A DNA stretch of 64,000 nt from Rhodothermales bacterium (lineage in GTDB: Bacteria > Bacteroidota > Rhodothermia > Rhodothermales > Bin80). Below are positions 37,297-46,140 of this stretch, piece by piece. Positions within the stretch are counted from its first letter, which is position 1. Each line of letters opens with the position of its first letter. The translations under genes and the position numbers were made by a program. The notes under the pieces are model-generated. The model was not told the origin of the DNA and ran no database searches. It saw only the letters and a program-made list of their open reading frames with translations. The stretch covers positions 2,816,852 through 2,880,851 of the forward strand of contig CATQHT010000003.1 in NCBI GenBank assembly GCA_958296045.1. The letters are read 5' to 3'.

Positions 37297-39222
37297 GTGC
37301 GCCAGGCTAACTGGCGTTAGTACAGGGGGTGCAAGTCCCCCGTTGTGAAAGACTAACCATCTACACATCTCCTCGAGCCGTGCGTCTGTACTCGCGAGGG
37401 TACAGGCGAAGCGTCGGTAGAGGCGCGTGTGGGCAGGGCTAATGAGCACCGAAAACTTCATCGTCCGGGATGCCGAGACTATGCATTTGGTCGAAGGCAA
37501 CACCTTCTTTGCCGCTAATGGTGAGGCGGAGGAGGGTCCCGCGGTGTCCAAGAACCCAGGCACGCACGTACGTACTACGCCGGGACCTGGGAGGTCTCCG
37601 TGTCACCCTGGAGTCGTTCAGGGTCGCGAAAGAGAGGGTTAATCCCCGTAACTGGAGATGAACGACATGGAGAAGTCCGATACAGGAATAGTAGCTAAGA
37701 AAGCAGCGAACAAGGGGCGTAGCCGCCCGGCGGAGCTGCCGGAGCCAAGTCCTGTACCTGAGGGGAAACTGGAAAACTCTAACACTGTCTGGGCGCGGGA
37801 TCGGGTCGCGGTGCAACAAGGAGCGGACCGGTTGCGACAATTCGTGAAGCGGAAACCCAAGGAGAAGCTCACGACGCTTCTGCACCATATCACGGTGAAA
37901 TCGCTGCGGCATGCCTTCTATCGTTTAAAGAGGAAGGCAGCGCCCGGCGTGGACGGCGTGACATGGGCGGAGTACGAGGTTGGATTGACAGCGCGTTTGG
38001 CTGACTTACACGACCGCGTACACAGCGGAGCGTACCGGGCGATGCCGTCCAGGCGGGTTGAGATACCCAAGCCAGATGGCAGTACACGACCGCTCGGCAT
38101 TGCGGCACTGGAGGACAAGATTGTCCAGGCTGCGGTGGCGATCTGTATCCTGCTCCCGATCTATGAGGAGGAGTTTCTTGACTTCAGCTATGGGTTTAGG
38201 TACAAGCGGAAGGCGCATGATGCGTTGGACGCGTTGGCCTATGCGATCGAGCGTACGAAGGTCAACTGGATTGTTGATGCGGACATACGTTCTTTCTTTG
38301 ACATGGTGGACCAGGGCTGGCTGATTCGGTTTCTGGAGCACCGCATAGCGGACAAACGGGTCATTTGGCTGATCATCAAATGGCTCAAGGCAGGCGTAAT
38401 GGAGGCCGGTGTTTTGCGGGACAGTCCGATGGGCACCCCGCAAGGCGCGGTTATTTCGCCGATACTGGCGAATGTGTACCTGCATTATGCCCTGGACCTG
38501 TGGTATGATAAGCGATGGCGCGTGCGGGTGGCGTGGGGAGAAACCTGCCTTGTCCGTTATGCGGACGACTTTGTGGTAGGCTTCCAGCGGAAGCACGACG
38601 CGCAGCGTTTTCTAAGGGATCTAGGGCAGCGGATGGCCAAATTTGGCTTATCCCTGCATCCGAAGAAGACTCGCTTGTTGGAATTTGGGCGGTTTGCGGC
38701 GGTGAATCGCCGCAGCCGAGGTGAGGATCGTCCCGAGACGTTTGACTTTCTGGGTTTTACGCATTATTGCCGAAGGGACCGTCGCGGTCGTTTCGGATTG
38801 GGACGGAAACCGGTGGGGAAGCGAATGGCACGAAAGCTGAAAAGCCTGCGTCAGGAGCTTCGCCGTAGGATGCATGCACCGTTACACGCTACAGCCCAGT
38901 GGCTGGGGCGCGTACTTCGGGGATGGCTGAACTACTATGCTGTTCCCACCAGCTTTGTGTTTCTACGAAGGTTCTTTACCCGCCTGAAGCGTGAATGGAT
39001 GAAAATAATCCGCAGACGTTCGCAGAAGGATCGCATGACATGGAGTAAGCTGGAGACCATGATTACATGGTGCTGGCCTGCGCTCAAGATCAAACACCCC
39101 TGGCCTAATCAACGAAATGTCGCCATGCACGCCGGTGCGACCCAAGGGAGGAGCCGGATGCGTTAACGCGCCCGTCCGGATCTGTGCGGGGGGCCCGGGG
39201 AAACCCGGGTCCCTACCGCGAG
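37297..39222 (+). mobile_element. Group II intron D (1926 nt, uninterrupted)
   Basis: 5' end GTGCGCCAGG directly after intron C. Nearly identical to C minus E. Domain V at 39151-39184. Domain VI has a GAAA-capped CCCGGG/CCCGGG stem with a candidate branch-point A in CCCTACC. The 3' end is set at 39222 (GCGAG) because intron B resumes right after it with a length-conserving alignment. Confidence 0.9.
37658..39166 (+). CDS. ltrA: Group II intron reverse transcriptase/maturase of intron D (intact)
   Basis: 502 residues. RT motifs: KRKAAPGVDGVTWAEYE, RRVEIPKPDGSTRPLGIAAL, DFSYGFRYKRKAHDALD, VDADIRSFFDMVDQ, GTPQGAVISPILANVYLH and RYADDFVVGF. Maturase region: LGRVLRGWLNYYAVPTSFVF. An N-terminal extension of ~70 residues precedes the RT0-like region. 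No HNH endonuclease is visible. The stop (39164-39166) lies inside domain V. This intact copy could provide maturase to introns A, B and C in trans. Confidence 0.93.
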   Translation: MNDMEKSDTGIVAKKAANKGRSRPAELPEPSPVPEGKLENSNTVWARDRVAVQQGADRLRQFVKRKPKEKLTTLLHHITVKSLRHAFYRLKRKAAPGVDGVTWAEYEVGLTARLADLHDRVHSGAYRAMPSRRVEIPKPDGSTRPLGIAALEDKIVQAAVAICILLPIYEEEFLDFSYGFRYKRKAHDALDALAYAIERTKVNWIVDADIRSFFDMVDQGWLIRFLEHRIADKRVIWLIIKWLKAGVMEAGVLRDSPMGTPQGAVISPILANVYLHYALDLWYDKRWRVRVAWGETCLVRYADDFVVGFQRKHDAQRFLRDLGQRMAKFGLSLHPKKTRLLEFGRFAAVNRRSRGEDRPETFDFLGFTHYCRRDRRGRFGLGRKPVGKRMARKLKSLRQELRRRMHAPLHATAQWLGRVLRGWLNYYAVPTSFVFLRRFFTRLKREWMKIIRRRSQKDRMTWSKLETMITWCWPALKIKHPWPNQRNVAMHAGATQGRSRMR

Positions 39223-39539
39223 GACCATAGTAGCTACGAAGCCAGCGAACAACGCGTGGATGACCACGGGGCGGAGCCGGTGGAGCCAAGGGTCGCACCC
39301 AAGGGGAAAGCGGAAAGCTGGATTCATGCCGGACTCTGGGCCGGATTTCGTGAATCTGTCCATGGCTGTGGACTCAGAGCCACAGTCGGGGCGCAGGTGT
39401 ACCGCTTACGGCTGGAGGTGGGTATTCCCACTTCCTAACGTCATGCACGCCGGTGCGACCTGCGGGAGGAGCCGTGTGCGTTAACGCGCACGCACGGATC
39501 TGTGCGGGGCCCCAGGGGAAACCCTGGGGCTACCGCGAT
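39223..39539 (+). mobile_element. Group II intron B, 3' part
   Basis: Begins GACCATAGTAGCTACGAAGC, which continues the interrupted B sequence exactly as the RT start of C/D does. After ~110 nt it jumps to the domain IV end. Domain V is at 39469-39502 and domain VI ends CTACCGCGAT (AY rule satisfied). Compared with C/D, paired changes in domain V (GCCGTG/CACGG for GCCGGA/TCCGG) and domain VI (CCCAGG/CCTGGG for CCCGGG/CCCGGG) keep the helices. B totals 387 + 317 = 704 nt and carries no RT gene. Confidence 0.85.
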
Positions 39540-39725
39540 GGCGCGTGTGGGCAGGGCTAATGAGCACCGAAAATTCCATTGTCTGGGATGCCGAGGCTTT
39601 GCTTCTGGTCGAAGGCAACATCTTCTTTGCCGCTAATGGTGAGGCGGAGGAGAGTCCCACGGTGTCTAAGAACCCAGGCACGCACGTACGTACTACGCCG
39701 GGACCTGGGAGGTCTCTGTGTCACC
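39540..39725 (+). mobile_element. Group II intron A, continuation (nt 126 onward, truncated)
   Basis: Starts GGCGCGTGTGGGCAGG, which is nt 126 of introns C and D, right after the 3' end of B. It remains collinear for ~186 nt to GGTCTCTGTGTCACC and is then cut off by repeat R2 copy b. Intron A has therefore lost its 3' domains and cannot splice by itself. Confidence 0.85.
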
Positions 39726-39788
39726 ATCAAAACATAAGATGGCCACATGGCCTACATTTGATGCTCTCTACGGGACGCTTACGCCGCA
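39726..39788 (+). repeat. Dispersed repeat R2, copy b (partial IS66-type terminus)
   Basis: ATCAAAACATAAGATGGCCA and the terminal CTCTACGGGACGCTTACG match R2 copies at 9661-9862 and at the IS66 ends. It truncates intron A. Confidence 0.7.
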
Positions 39789-39914
39789 CTTATATCTGAA
39801 TGAACGGTGAATCCTATGCATCCATCAGGGCTATGGGGCCCGCGTAGTCGCCAGCAGGCCCAGCCGAAGGCTGAGCACGGTATCTTCTGGCATGAACCGC
39901 GTACGGCCTGAATC

Positions 39915-40976
39915 ATGATTCGTCTTGTATGGTGCCTGGTAGTGCTAGGCATGCTGTCCTTTGGTTGCAAGTCGTCAGCGCCGACCGAGCCCCCTGCGGT
40001 GGAACAGCCTGCACCGCTTAGGGAAGTGGCATCGTTTCCCGTCGGTGTGGCCTTACAGGCGCGCCGGCTGAGCTCAGCGCCCCATACACGTGCGGCGGCC
40101 CGCACATTTAGCAGCTTGACTGCCGAGTACGAGATGAAGATGCGGCCGCTGTCCAGCGGGCAGGGCGTATATAACTGGGAGGCGGCAGATGACCTGGTAT
40201 CTTGGGCCCGGGCCCAAGGGATGCAGATTCACGGGCATGCCCTCTTATGGCACGAATCGGTGCCCGCCTGGGTAGAGAACTTCGGCGGCAGCGACCATGA
40301 ATTCGAGGAGGCGATCAAAGAGTATATCACCACGGTCGTGGAGCGCTATAAAGACGATGTCGTGAGCTGGGACGTAGTTAACGAAGCGTTTGATAACAAC
40401 TCTGGTGCGCTCCGCAACTCCGTATTCCAGAAGAGGATGGGCGATGACTATCTGGCGCGAGTGTTTCAGTATGCGCGCGACGCAGATCCAGATGTGCTGC
40501 TGTTCTACAACGACTACGGAGCGACCTATGATGCCAATAAGCGTAGGTCCATCCTGCGCATGGTGGATGACTTTCAGAGTCGTGGCATTCCGATCGATGG
40601 CGTCGGTTTGCAGGCACATGTCACGTACACCTTTCCGCCTTTGACCTCTATCCAGGCTATGATGGACTCAATCGTTGTGCGAGGTCTGAAGGTGCACTTA
40701 TCAGAGCTGGACGTGCGCGTGAACCCGAATGGAGACCTGACCACGTTGACGCCGGCGCGGAGCCAGGCGCAGAAAGAGCGTGTCAGGAACATCGTGACGG
40801 CCTTTATGGCGCTGCCCCAGGAGCACCGCTTTGGTATTACCATGTGGGGCCTGATCGACCCAGAGAGCTGGCTGATAGAGTTCTGGGGCAACCCGGAATG
40901 GCCGTTGCTATTCGATGCCAACGTTCAGGAAAAGCCAGCCTACGATGGCTTCCTGGAGGCGCTGCAAGGCCGATGA
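39915..40976 (+). CDS. GH10 endo-beta-1,4-xylanase, lipoprotein
   Basis: 353 residues. Lipobox LSFGC with Cys18 as lipid anchor. GH10 barrel: SLTAEYEMKMRPL and HGHALLWHESVPAW, acid/base Glu157 in WDVVNEAFD, nucleophile Glu264 in VHLSELDVRV and a WGLIDPESWL loop. It cleaves internal beta-1,4 bonds in xylan or a related glycan. It is the first gene of a degradation locus with sulfatases, pointing to an algal or marine sulfated xylan or mixed glycan as target (inference). Convergent with the sulfatase downstream. Confidence 0.92.
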   Translation: MIRLVWCLVVLGMLSFGCKSSAPTEPPAVEQPAPLREVASFPVGVALQARRLSSAPHTRAAARTFSSLTAEYEMKMRPLSSGQGVYNWEAADDLVSWARAQGMQIHGHALLWHESVPAWVENFGGSDHEFEEAIKEYITTVVERYKDDVVSWDVVNEAFDNNSGALRNSVFQKRMGDDYLARVFQYARDADPDVLLFYNDYGATYDANKRRSILRMVDDFQSRGIPIDGVGLQAHVTYTFPPLTSIQAMMDSIVVRGLKVHLSELDVRVNPNGDLTTLTPARSQAQKERVRNIVTAFMALPQEHRFGITMWGLIDPESWLIEFWGNPEWPLLFDANVQEKPAYDGFLEALQGR

Positions 40977-41000
40977 AGCAGCCGCGCCACTGCTACTCTT

Positions 41001-42725
41001 CTACCTGCGCTCAACCGTCACGAAGTAGGCGCCGCGCTTTGAGCCGTCCGCCAGCGTGAGCGTGGCTTGCACCTCTGTAGGCCCGGCATCGAGCTCTTGC
41101 GTGAAGCGCGCTACCGTGGCGTCCGAATCTACCTCCTGCGTCCAGGTGAGATCGCCGATACGGAGCTCCGCCGCGGTGGCTTCCAGGGTGGAATCCAGGT
41201 GCGCGGGCCAGCGCCGCAGTTCAAAGATGTACGTGCCGCTGCGGGTGACATCGACGGCCCAGTGCCCGTTGCCCATCATTCCGCGGGTCACCTGCCGTTG
41301 ATTCCACACGGACTGGCGTTGATGTTCCACATGCCAGTCGTGCGGGTTCAGCTGGAGAGGTTTCTCGGCTTCAGATCCGATGCCGATACGTACGAATCCG
41401 TCAAAGGAGGGTGCCAAGCTGCCCCACCAGGCTCCATATGCGCGGCGCAAGCTGTCAGCTAGCGCCGGAAATGCTTCGGACACATCGGTCTCTTGTGCGG
41501 GATCATCTTCCAAGTGGTACAGCTCATGCTGATTTACTAGGCGCCAAGGGCCAGACAACACCGCGGATTTGCGCCATTTTTCGGGGTACGGGATGCGCTG
41601 AGAGTGCACAAACAGTGTACGATCCGGGACGGGCGCCCCCGCCATGAATGGTGCCAGATTGATGCCGTCCAGCGCGCCGCTGTCCAGAAGTGGCACATCA
41701 GCTAGGTGCGCGAGCGTCGGTAGTACATCAATGTGGGCAGTCAGGCCGCCGATGTCCTGCCCGCCGTGTAAACCGCCCGCGGGCCAGCAGATAAAGAACG
41801 GGACACGGTGACCCCCGTCATACTCGGAGCCTTTGCCCGCCCGCATGCCAGCATTGTACCCCTCAAAGGAGCCTTCCTCGCCACGCCAGTTGCTCCATCC
41901 CTCGGCAGACCCGTTGTCGGTCATAAACACCAGGATTGTGTTGTCTTGCAACCCCAGCGTATCAAGCTGCTCCAGCAGCCGACCCATGTTGTCGTCGATG
42001 TTGGTGATCATCCCGTAGAATCGGGCCATGGTGTCGCTCAGGCCAGCAGCGCGGTAGGGCTGTGCATAGCGCTCTTCAACAAAGTATGGTCCGTGCGGTG
42101 CGTTCGTAGCCAAGTACAGAAAGAATGGATCGTTCTGGTGACGATCGATGTACCCGATCGCATCGTTAAACCATACGTCAGTGACGTACCCGTTGACAGA
42201 TTCAAAGACGCCGTTGCGCACATACGTGTCGTCGAAGTAGTCGTTACCGAAATAGTCCGGTCCCTGGCCCACGCCGCCTGCCAGGTGGTAGAAGGCTTCC
42301 TCAAAGCCTTGGTCCTGAGGTCGCAGCGGGTAGTTGTCTCCTAAGTGCCATTTGCCGACCATGCCGGTCCGGTACCCGGCCTCGCGAAACGTTTCTGCGA
42401 TAGTAACCTCCTCAGTGCGCATCAGCGAACGCCCCATAATGGTGTGCCAAACACCGGTGCGCGTGGAGTAGCGCCCGGTAAGGAGGGCGCTTCGCGTTGG
42501 TGAGCAGGTCGGATCCACATGGAAGTCCGTCAGCCGCACGCTTTCTGCGTGAAGGCGGTCTAGCACCGGCGTACGAATCATGGCATTGCCATGGGCTCCG
42601 ATGTCGCCGTATCCCTGGTCATCGGTGATGATAAGGATCACGTTGGGAGGAGGCGCTGGGGTGTGGCGGCATCCGGTTGCCCCTAAGGCGAGAAGGCACA
42701 GACCTACTATGGACAAGCGAAGCAT
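41001..42725 (-). CDS. Sulfatase (FGly type), lipoprotein
   Basis: 574 residues from the ATG at 42725, which places a lipobox (LGATGC, Cys19) correctly; an upstream in-frame ATG adds 30 unlikely residues. Formylglycine motif CSPTRSALLTGR at Cys74, metal site IIITDDQGYGD-type (DDQGYGDIG), and VFMTDNGSAEGWSNW further on. Arylsulfatase A-like exo- or endo-sulfatase acting on sulfated sugars; it needs a formylglycine-generating or anaerobic maturase encoded elsewhere. The C-terminal ~130 residues form a small beta domain (HWAVDVTRSGTYIFELRRWP). Confidence 0.92.
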   Translation of the reverse strand: MLRLSIVGLCLLALGATGCRHTPAPPPNVILIITDDQGYGDIGAHGNAMIRTPVLDRLHAESVRLTDFHVDPTCSPTRSALLTGRYSTRTGVWHTIMGRSLMRTEEVTIAETFREAGYRTGMVGKWHLGDNYPLRPQDQGFEEAFYHLAGGVGQGPDYFGNDYFDDTYVRNGVFESVNGYVTDVWFNDAIGYIDRHQNDPFFLYLATNAPHGPYFVEERYAQPYRAAGLSDTMARFYGMITNIDDNMGRLLEQLDTLGLQDNTILVFMTDNGSAEGWSNWRGEEGSFEGYNAGMRAGKGSEYDGGHRVPFFICWPAGGLHGGQDIGGLTAHIDVLPTLAHLADVPLLDSGALDGINLAPFMAGAPVPDRTLFVHSQRIPYPEKWRKSAVLSGPWRLVNQHELYHLEDDPAQETDVSEAFPALADSLRRAYGAWWGSLAPSFDGFVRIGIGSEAEKPLQLNPHDWHVEHQRQSVWNQRQVTRGMMGNGHWAVDVTRSGTYIFELRRWPAHLDSTLEATAAELRIGDLTWTQEVDSDATVARFTQELDAGPTEVQATLTLADGSKRGAYFVTVERR

Positions 42726-42867
42726 GATGGCGTTATGTGTCGTGGCGAGCAGCAAGTGCATTGAGGCAGTGCCAAGGATCTGCGCAAGTGGCCCGCGGAT
42801 TATGGGTGATGCCAAGGCTGCGTGATGGCGGGCCGGTGGCCAGTCTTGGTCTGACGGCTGTGTGACT

Positions 42868-45800
42868 CTATTGCTGGCCCAGCGTGCCTGCAGTGTAGAA
42901 TCCCTGCTGATTAGCAGTCATGGCCCGTATGCGCGCCACTTCGTCTGGCGTCACGGTGCTAGCATTGTTACCGAATGCCATACGGATGTAGGTCAGCACG
43001 GAGGCCGCCTCCTCGTCTGTGAGTAGACCCTTGAACGGCGTCATCGGTACCTGGCCGGGATAGGTCTGGCCGCCGACCTCGATAGGGCCCGCTAACCCGT
43101 GCAGCGTCACCTTGATCAGAACCTCTGGATCTCCGGTCACCCATTCGCTGCCCGCCAGCGGAGGAAAGCCAGCCGCAGGCAGGCCGCGCCCGTCTGGCCG
43201 GTGGCAGGTACCGCAGTATCCGTCTCTGCCGTATAGCTCCTTGCCTGCCTGGTAACGCGCCAACGTGGCGCCCGTGAGGTCTTCTCGGTCTTCGGTGTCT
43301 GACCAGCGCGGTATGGACTGACCCTTGAGGTGTGCGACAGCAGCCACATGCGTATGACTCATCCACCGGTCCAGCGGCTGCTCTAATGCGGTGGTAAGCA
43401 CCGGCATGCCCTGATCCTCATCGAGCCAGGAGGCGGCCACGATAGCTTCGAGGCGGACGCGGCCGTGCTCGTCGTCAGCGGCTGTTGTGAGCAGTGACGC
43501 CTGATCCGGTACCTGATGTCCGCTGTAGCGCAGCACTTTGACCGCTGCCGCCCGTACGCGTGGGTCCTGGGCAGCCATAAGCCGGCGCAGCAGGTGAGCA
43601 TCCACACGGTTGAGGCCCCAGGTGACCCAGAGTCCTTCCAGAAGGTGATGCTCATAGCGGGCCTCGTCGGGATCCAGACCGGCAACCCAGTCAGCTACCG
43701 CTTCGAGTACTTCGTCCGCATCGCGGCCGCGCAGCTCCCGCCGTATTCGGTAGCGCGTACGATACTCAGGCAGCGTCAGGTTGTTTAAGAGCTCGGCTAT
43801 TGGTGCCCCTGCTACCGGTGGTGGCGTGACCAGGGGGCGATCTGGATAGGTGATGCGGTATATGCGGCCGTGAGCGTGGTCGCGGAGCGGGTCCCTCGCG
43901 TTATGCTGCATATGACCGATCAGGACGTTATGCCAGTCTACTATGTAGAGGGATCCGTCTGGAGCAAACTCCAAATCCACCGGCCGAAAGTTGCCATCAG
44001 AACTGGTGAGCAGGTCCTGCCGGTGCCTGCTGTCGTAGCCTGTACCGTCGTCTAGCATTACGTGCTGCTTGATGCCGAGAAAGCCGATAGTGTTGCCGAT
44101 GAGCAGGTCTCCTTGTACCTCGTCAGGAAAGTGCCGGCTGGATACGAACTCCAGACCAGCGGTGGGTCGGACCCGATGCGCGTCTTCGATGAGGTTGTAG
44201 GACTTGTGGGTGGCGCTGCCGTAGCGGGGCCGGACGGTGCCTGGTGTCATCCAGCGCACGTCGGGCCCAGAGGTTTCTGCAAAAAAGACCTGTCCCCATG
44301 CGTCAAAGGCGATGCCCCATGGGTTGGGGATGGACAGCTGCGCGGTGCGCTCAAGGTGGCGTCGTTGCGGCGCATAGCGAAAAAAACCGCCGTTGGTGCC
44401 CCGCACCGTGCCGTAGGGTGTCTCTACGTTCGAGTGCAGAAAGACGCCCTCGCCCATGTAGATAGCACCGGAGGGATCCGCAGTGAATGCGCTGATGACG
44501 TGGTGCGTGTCATGATCGTCAAACCCGCTGAGCACGATCTGCGTGGCGTCGGCCCGGTCGTCGCCGTCGGTGTCCGAAAGCAGGACGAGATTCGTGCCCT
44601 GGCTGACGTAAACACCTTCAGGCGCAAATTCAAAGCCCATTGGTAGGTGCAGCCCGTCTGCCCATGTGATCTGTTTATCAGCCTTACCGTTGCCATCGGT
44701 GTCTTCCAGGATGAGGAGCTTATCGTTGGGGCGCGCATCGCCCGGGCGGTAGTGCGGATAGCTGGGTACGACCGCGACCCACAGACGGCCCTGGTTGTCA
44801 AACGATAGCTGCACAGGATTGGCGAGGTCCTCAAATTCACGTTCGGATGCGAAAAGCTCCACCTGGTACCCTGGCGCGGTTGTCAGGTGAGCGAGCGCAT
44901 CCTGGCCATAGCGATATGCGATAGCTTGGCCGGATTCCTGGGTGTAGTTGGTCGTCACTGGCGGCAGCTCGGTCGTGCCTGCATCAGCACGAGCCAGATC
45001 CAGTGTAGTGCCGCGCGCAGCTGCCCATATCGCGGAGTCCCGCACTGCGGTCATCTGCCGGACCTTCGCGAATTCTGCAGGATAGTTGTCTGGCCCGAAC
45101 GGCTTGTATCGGCGCCCGAAGGCATGTACGCCGTTGGGCATCTTGAAGTCATTTTGCCAGAACCAGTTTTTCTCCATCACGGCCTGATGGACCTGATCCC
45201 GGTACGCACCGTCGCCGTATCCTAGGCCGAATACCGCGTCGGCGAGGTAGCTGCAGAGGCGGGCATAGCCCTCACTGTTCAGCTGTGACCCATCGATGGT
45301 GAGAGGCGCGTCCGCATCCCTATACCACGATTGGGAGGGTGCAAAGACGTCGACAAAGGGCACGCTGTGGCGTTCAGCCACCTGCCGCATTGTAGCGGTC
45401 ACCCCTGCCAGGCGTTCGTTGGCCGCCCGCCCGTCAGGCACATCCATAAGGTGCGACAGATCCTCAAACGCTGTCGGTGACACGAGCACCAGACGGGGCG
45501 GGCTGTGCCCGTTGTAGGACTGTACCTGGGTATGTGTTACAAAGGCGTCAAGCTCCTCTTCAAAGCGGGGTGCGTCCCCGAAGGCTGCGCTAAAGCCGAA
45601 GAAGGCCAGCACTACGTCGGCCTTTAAGCGTGTAAGCCATTCGTCTGGCGTTTCAAAGTGGCCCTGGCTGCCGGTGGGCGCGGCCAACGCCGTGTGCAAC
45701 GTGTCTGCATGCGGGAAGGCCCAGGGCGTTGCGCGGCCTGGATGCGGCCTGAACCCCGGAGTGTTGCCGCCATCGCCCATGTTGCGGATCAGCAGTAAGC

Positions 45801-45996
45801 TGTCGGGAAACCGCACATGCAGCTCGGTTTCAAGGTGTCCGAAGTGCAGCATGCGCGAGGCAAGGTTGCCTCCGATCAGCACGATGTGATCACCCTGGCG
45901 AAGGGAAGTCGTGCCCTGTGGCGCCTGAGTGCACTGCGCGAAGATGAGCAACCCCAGTACGATGACGGGTGAAGTGGTGGTCTTGGCGTGATTCAT
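42868..45996 (-). CDS. Fused SGNH-hydrolase-like / PVC-type dehydrogenase / cytochrome c lipoprotein
   Basis: 1042 residues. Lipoprotein signal (LIFAQC). Residues ~30-270 resemble an SGNH/GDSL hydrolase domain (DHIVLIGGNLASRM; GDGGNTPGFRPHPGR; a late SQLNSEGYARLCSYLADAVF). Residues ~370-720 form the PVC-type membrane-bound dehydrogenase propeller (GYQVELFASEREFEDLANPV, FDNQGRLWV, ILEDTDGNGKADK, DGSLYIVDWHNVLIGHM). Residues ~740-890 are HEAT-like. The C-terminus is a cytochrome c with heme site Cys928-Cys931-His932 (CGTCH) and a likely Met985 axial ligand (VPMTPF). It probably oxidises sugars or deacetylates them and passes electrons to a respiratory chain. Typical of Planctomycetes/Verrucomicrobia-like polysaccharide loci. 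Confidence 0.85.
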   Translation of the reverse strand: MNHAKTTTSPVIVLGLLIFAQCTQAPQGTTSLRQGDHIVLIGGNLASRMLHFGHLETELHVRFPDSLLLIRNMGDGGNTPGFRPHPGRATPWAFPHADTLHTALAAPTGSQGHFETPDEWLTRLKADVVLAFFGFSAAFGDAPRFEEELDAFVTHTQVQSYNGHSPPRLVLVSPTAFEDLSHLMDVPDGRAANERLAGVTATMRQVAERHSVPFVDVFAPSQSWYRDADAPLTIDGSQLNSEGYARLCSYLADAVFGLGYGDGAYRDQVHQAVMEKNWFWQNDFKMPNGVHAFGRRYKPFGPDNYPAEFAKVRQMTAVRDSAIWAAARGTTLDLARADAGTTELPPVTTNYTQESGQAIAYRYGQDALAHLTTAPGYQVELFASEREFEDLANPVQLSFDNQGRLWVAVVPSYPHYRPGDARPNDKLLILEDTDGNGKADKQITWADGLHLPMGFEFAPEGVYVSQGTNLVLLSDTDGDDRADATQIVLSGFDDHDTHHVISAFTADPSGAIYMGEGVFLHSNVETPYGTVRGTNGGFFRYAPQRRHLERTAQLSIPNPWGIAFDAWGQVFFAETSGPDVRWMTPGTVRPRYGSATHKSYNLIEDAHRVRPTAGLEFVSSRHFPDEVQGDLLIGNTIGFLGIKQHVMLDDGTGYDSRHRQDLLTSSDGNFRPVDLEFAPDGSLYIVDWHNVLIGHMQHNARDPLRDHAHGRIYRITYPDRPLVTPPPVAGAPIAELLNNLTLPEYRTRYRIRRELRGRDADEVLEAVADWVAGLDPDEARYEHHLLEGLWVTWGLNRVDAHLLRRLMAAQDPRVRAAAVKVLRYSGHQVPDQASLLTTAADDEHGRVRLEAIVAASWLDEDQGMPVLTTALEQPLDRWMSHTHVAAVAHLKGQSIPRWSDTEDREDLTGATLARYQAGKELYGRDGYCGTCHRPDGRGLPAAGFPPLAGSEWVTGDPEVLIKVTLHGLAGPIEVGGQTYPGQVPMTPFKGLLTDEEAASVLTYIRMAFGNNASTVTPDEVARIRAMTANQQGFYTAGTLGQQ

Positions 45997-46140
45997 AGTG
46001 GTGCGCAGTACTTTTGGTGACCGAACCTAAGGGATATGCCAACAATATACCTGCGCTGTCCTGATTGCCTGGGAACCGTCCGATAGGTTCGGGATCAGAG
46101 GCTGGGGCAGTCAGGTACGCAACATCATCAGATAGTAGCT

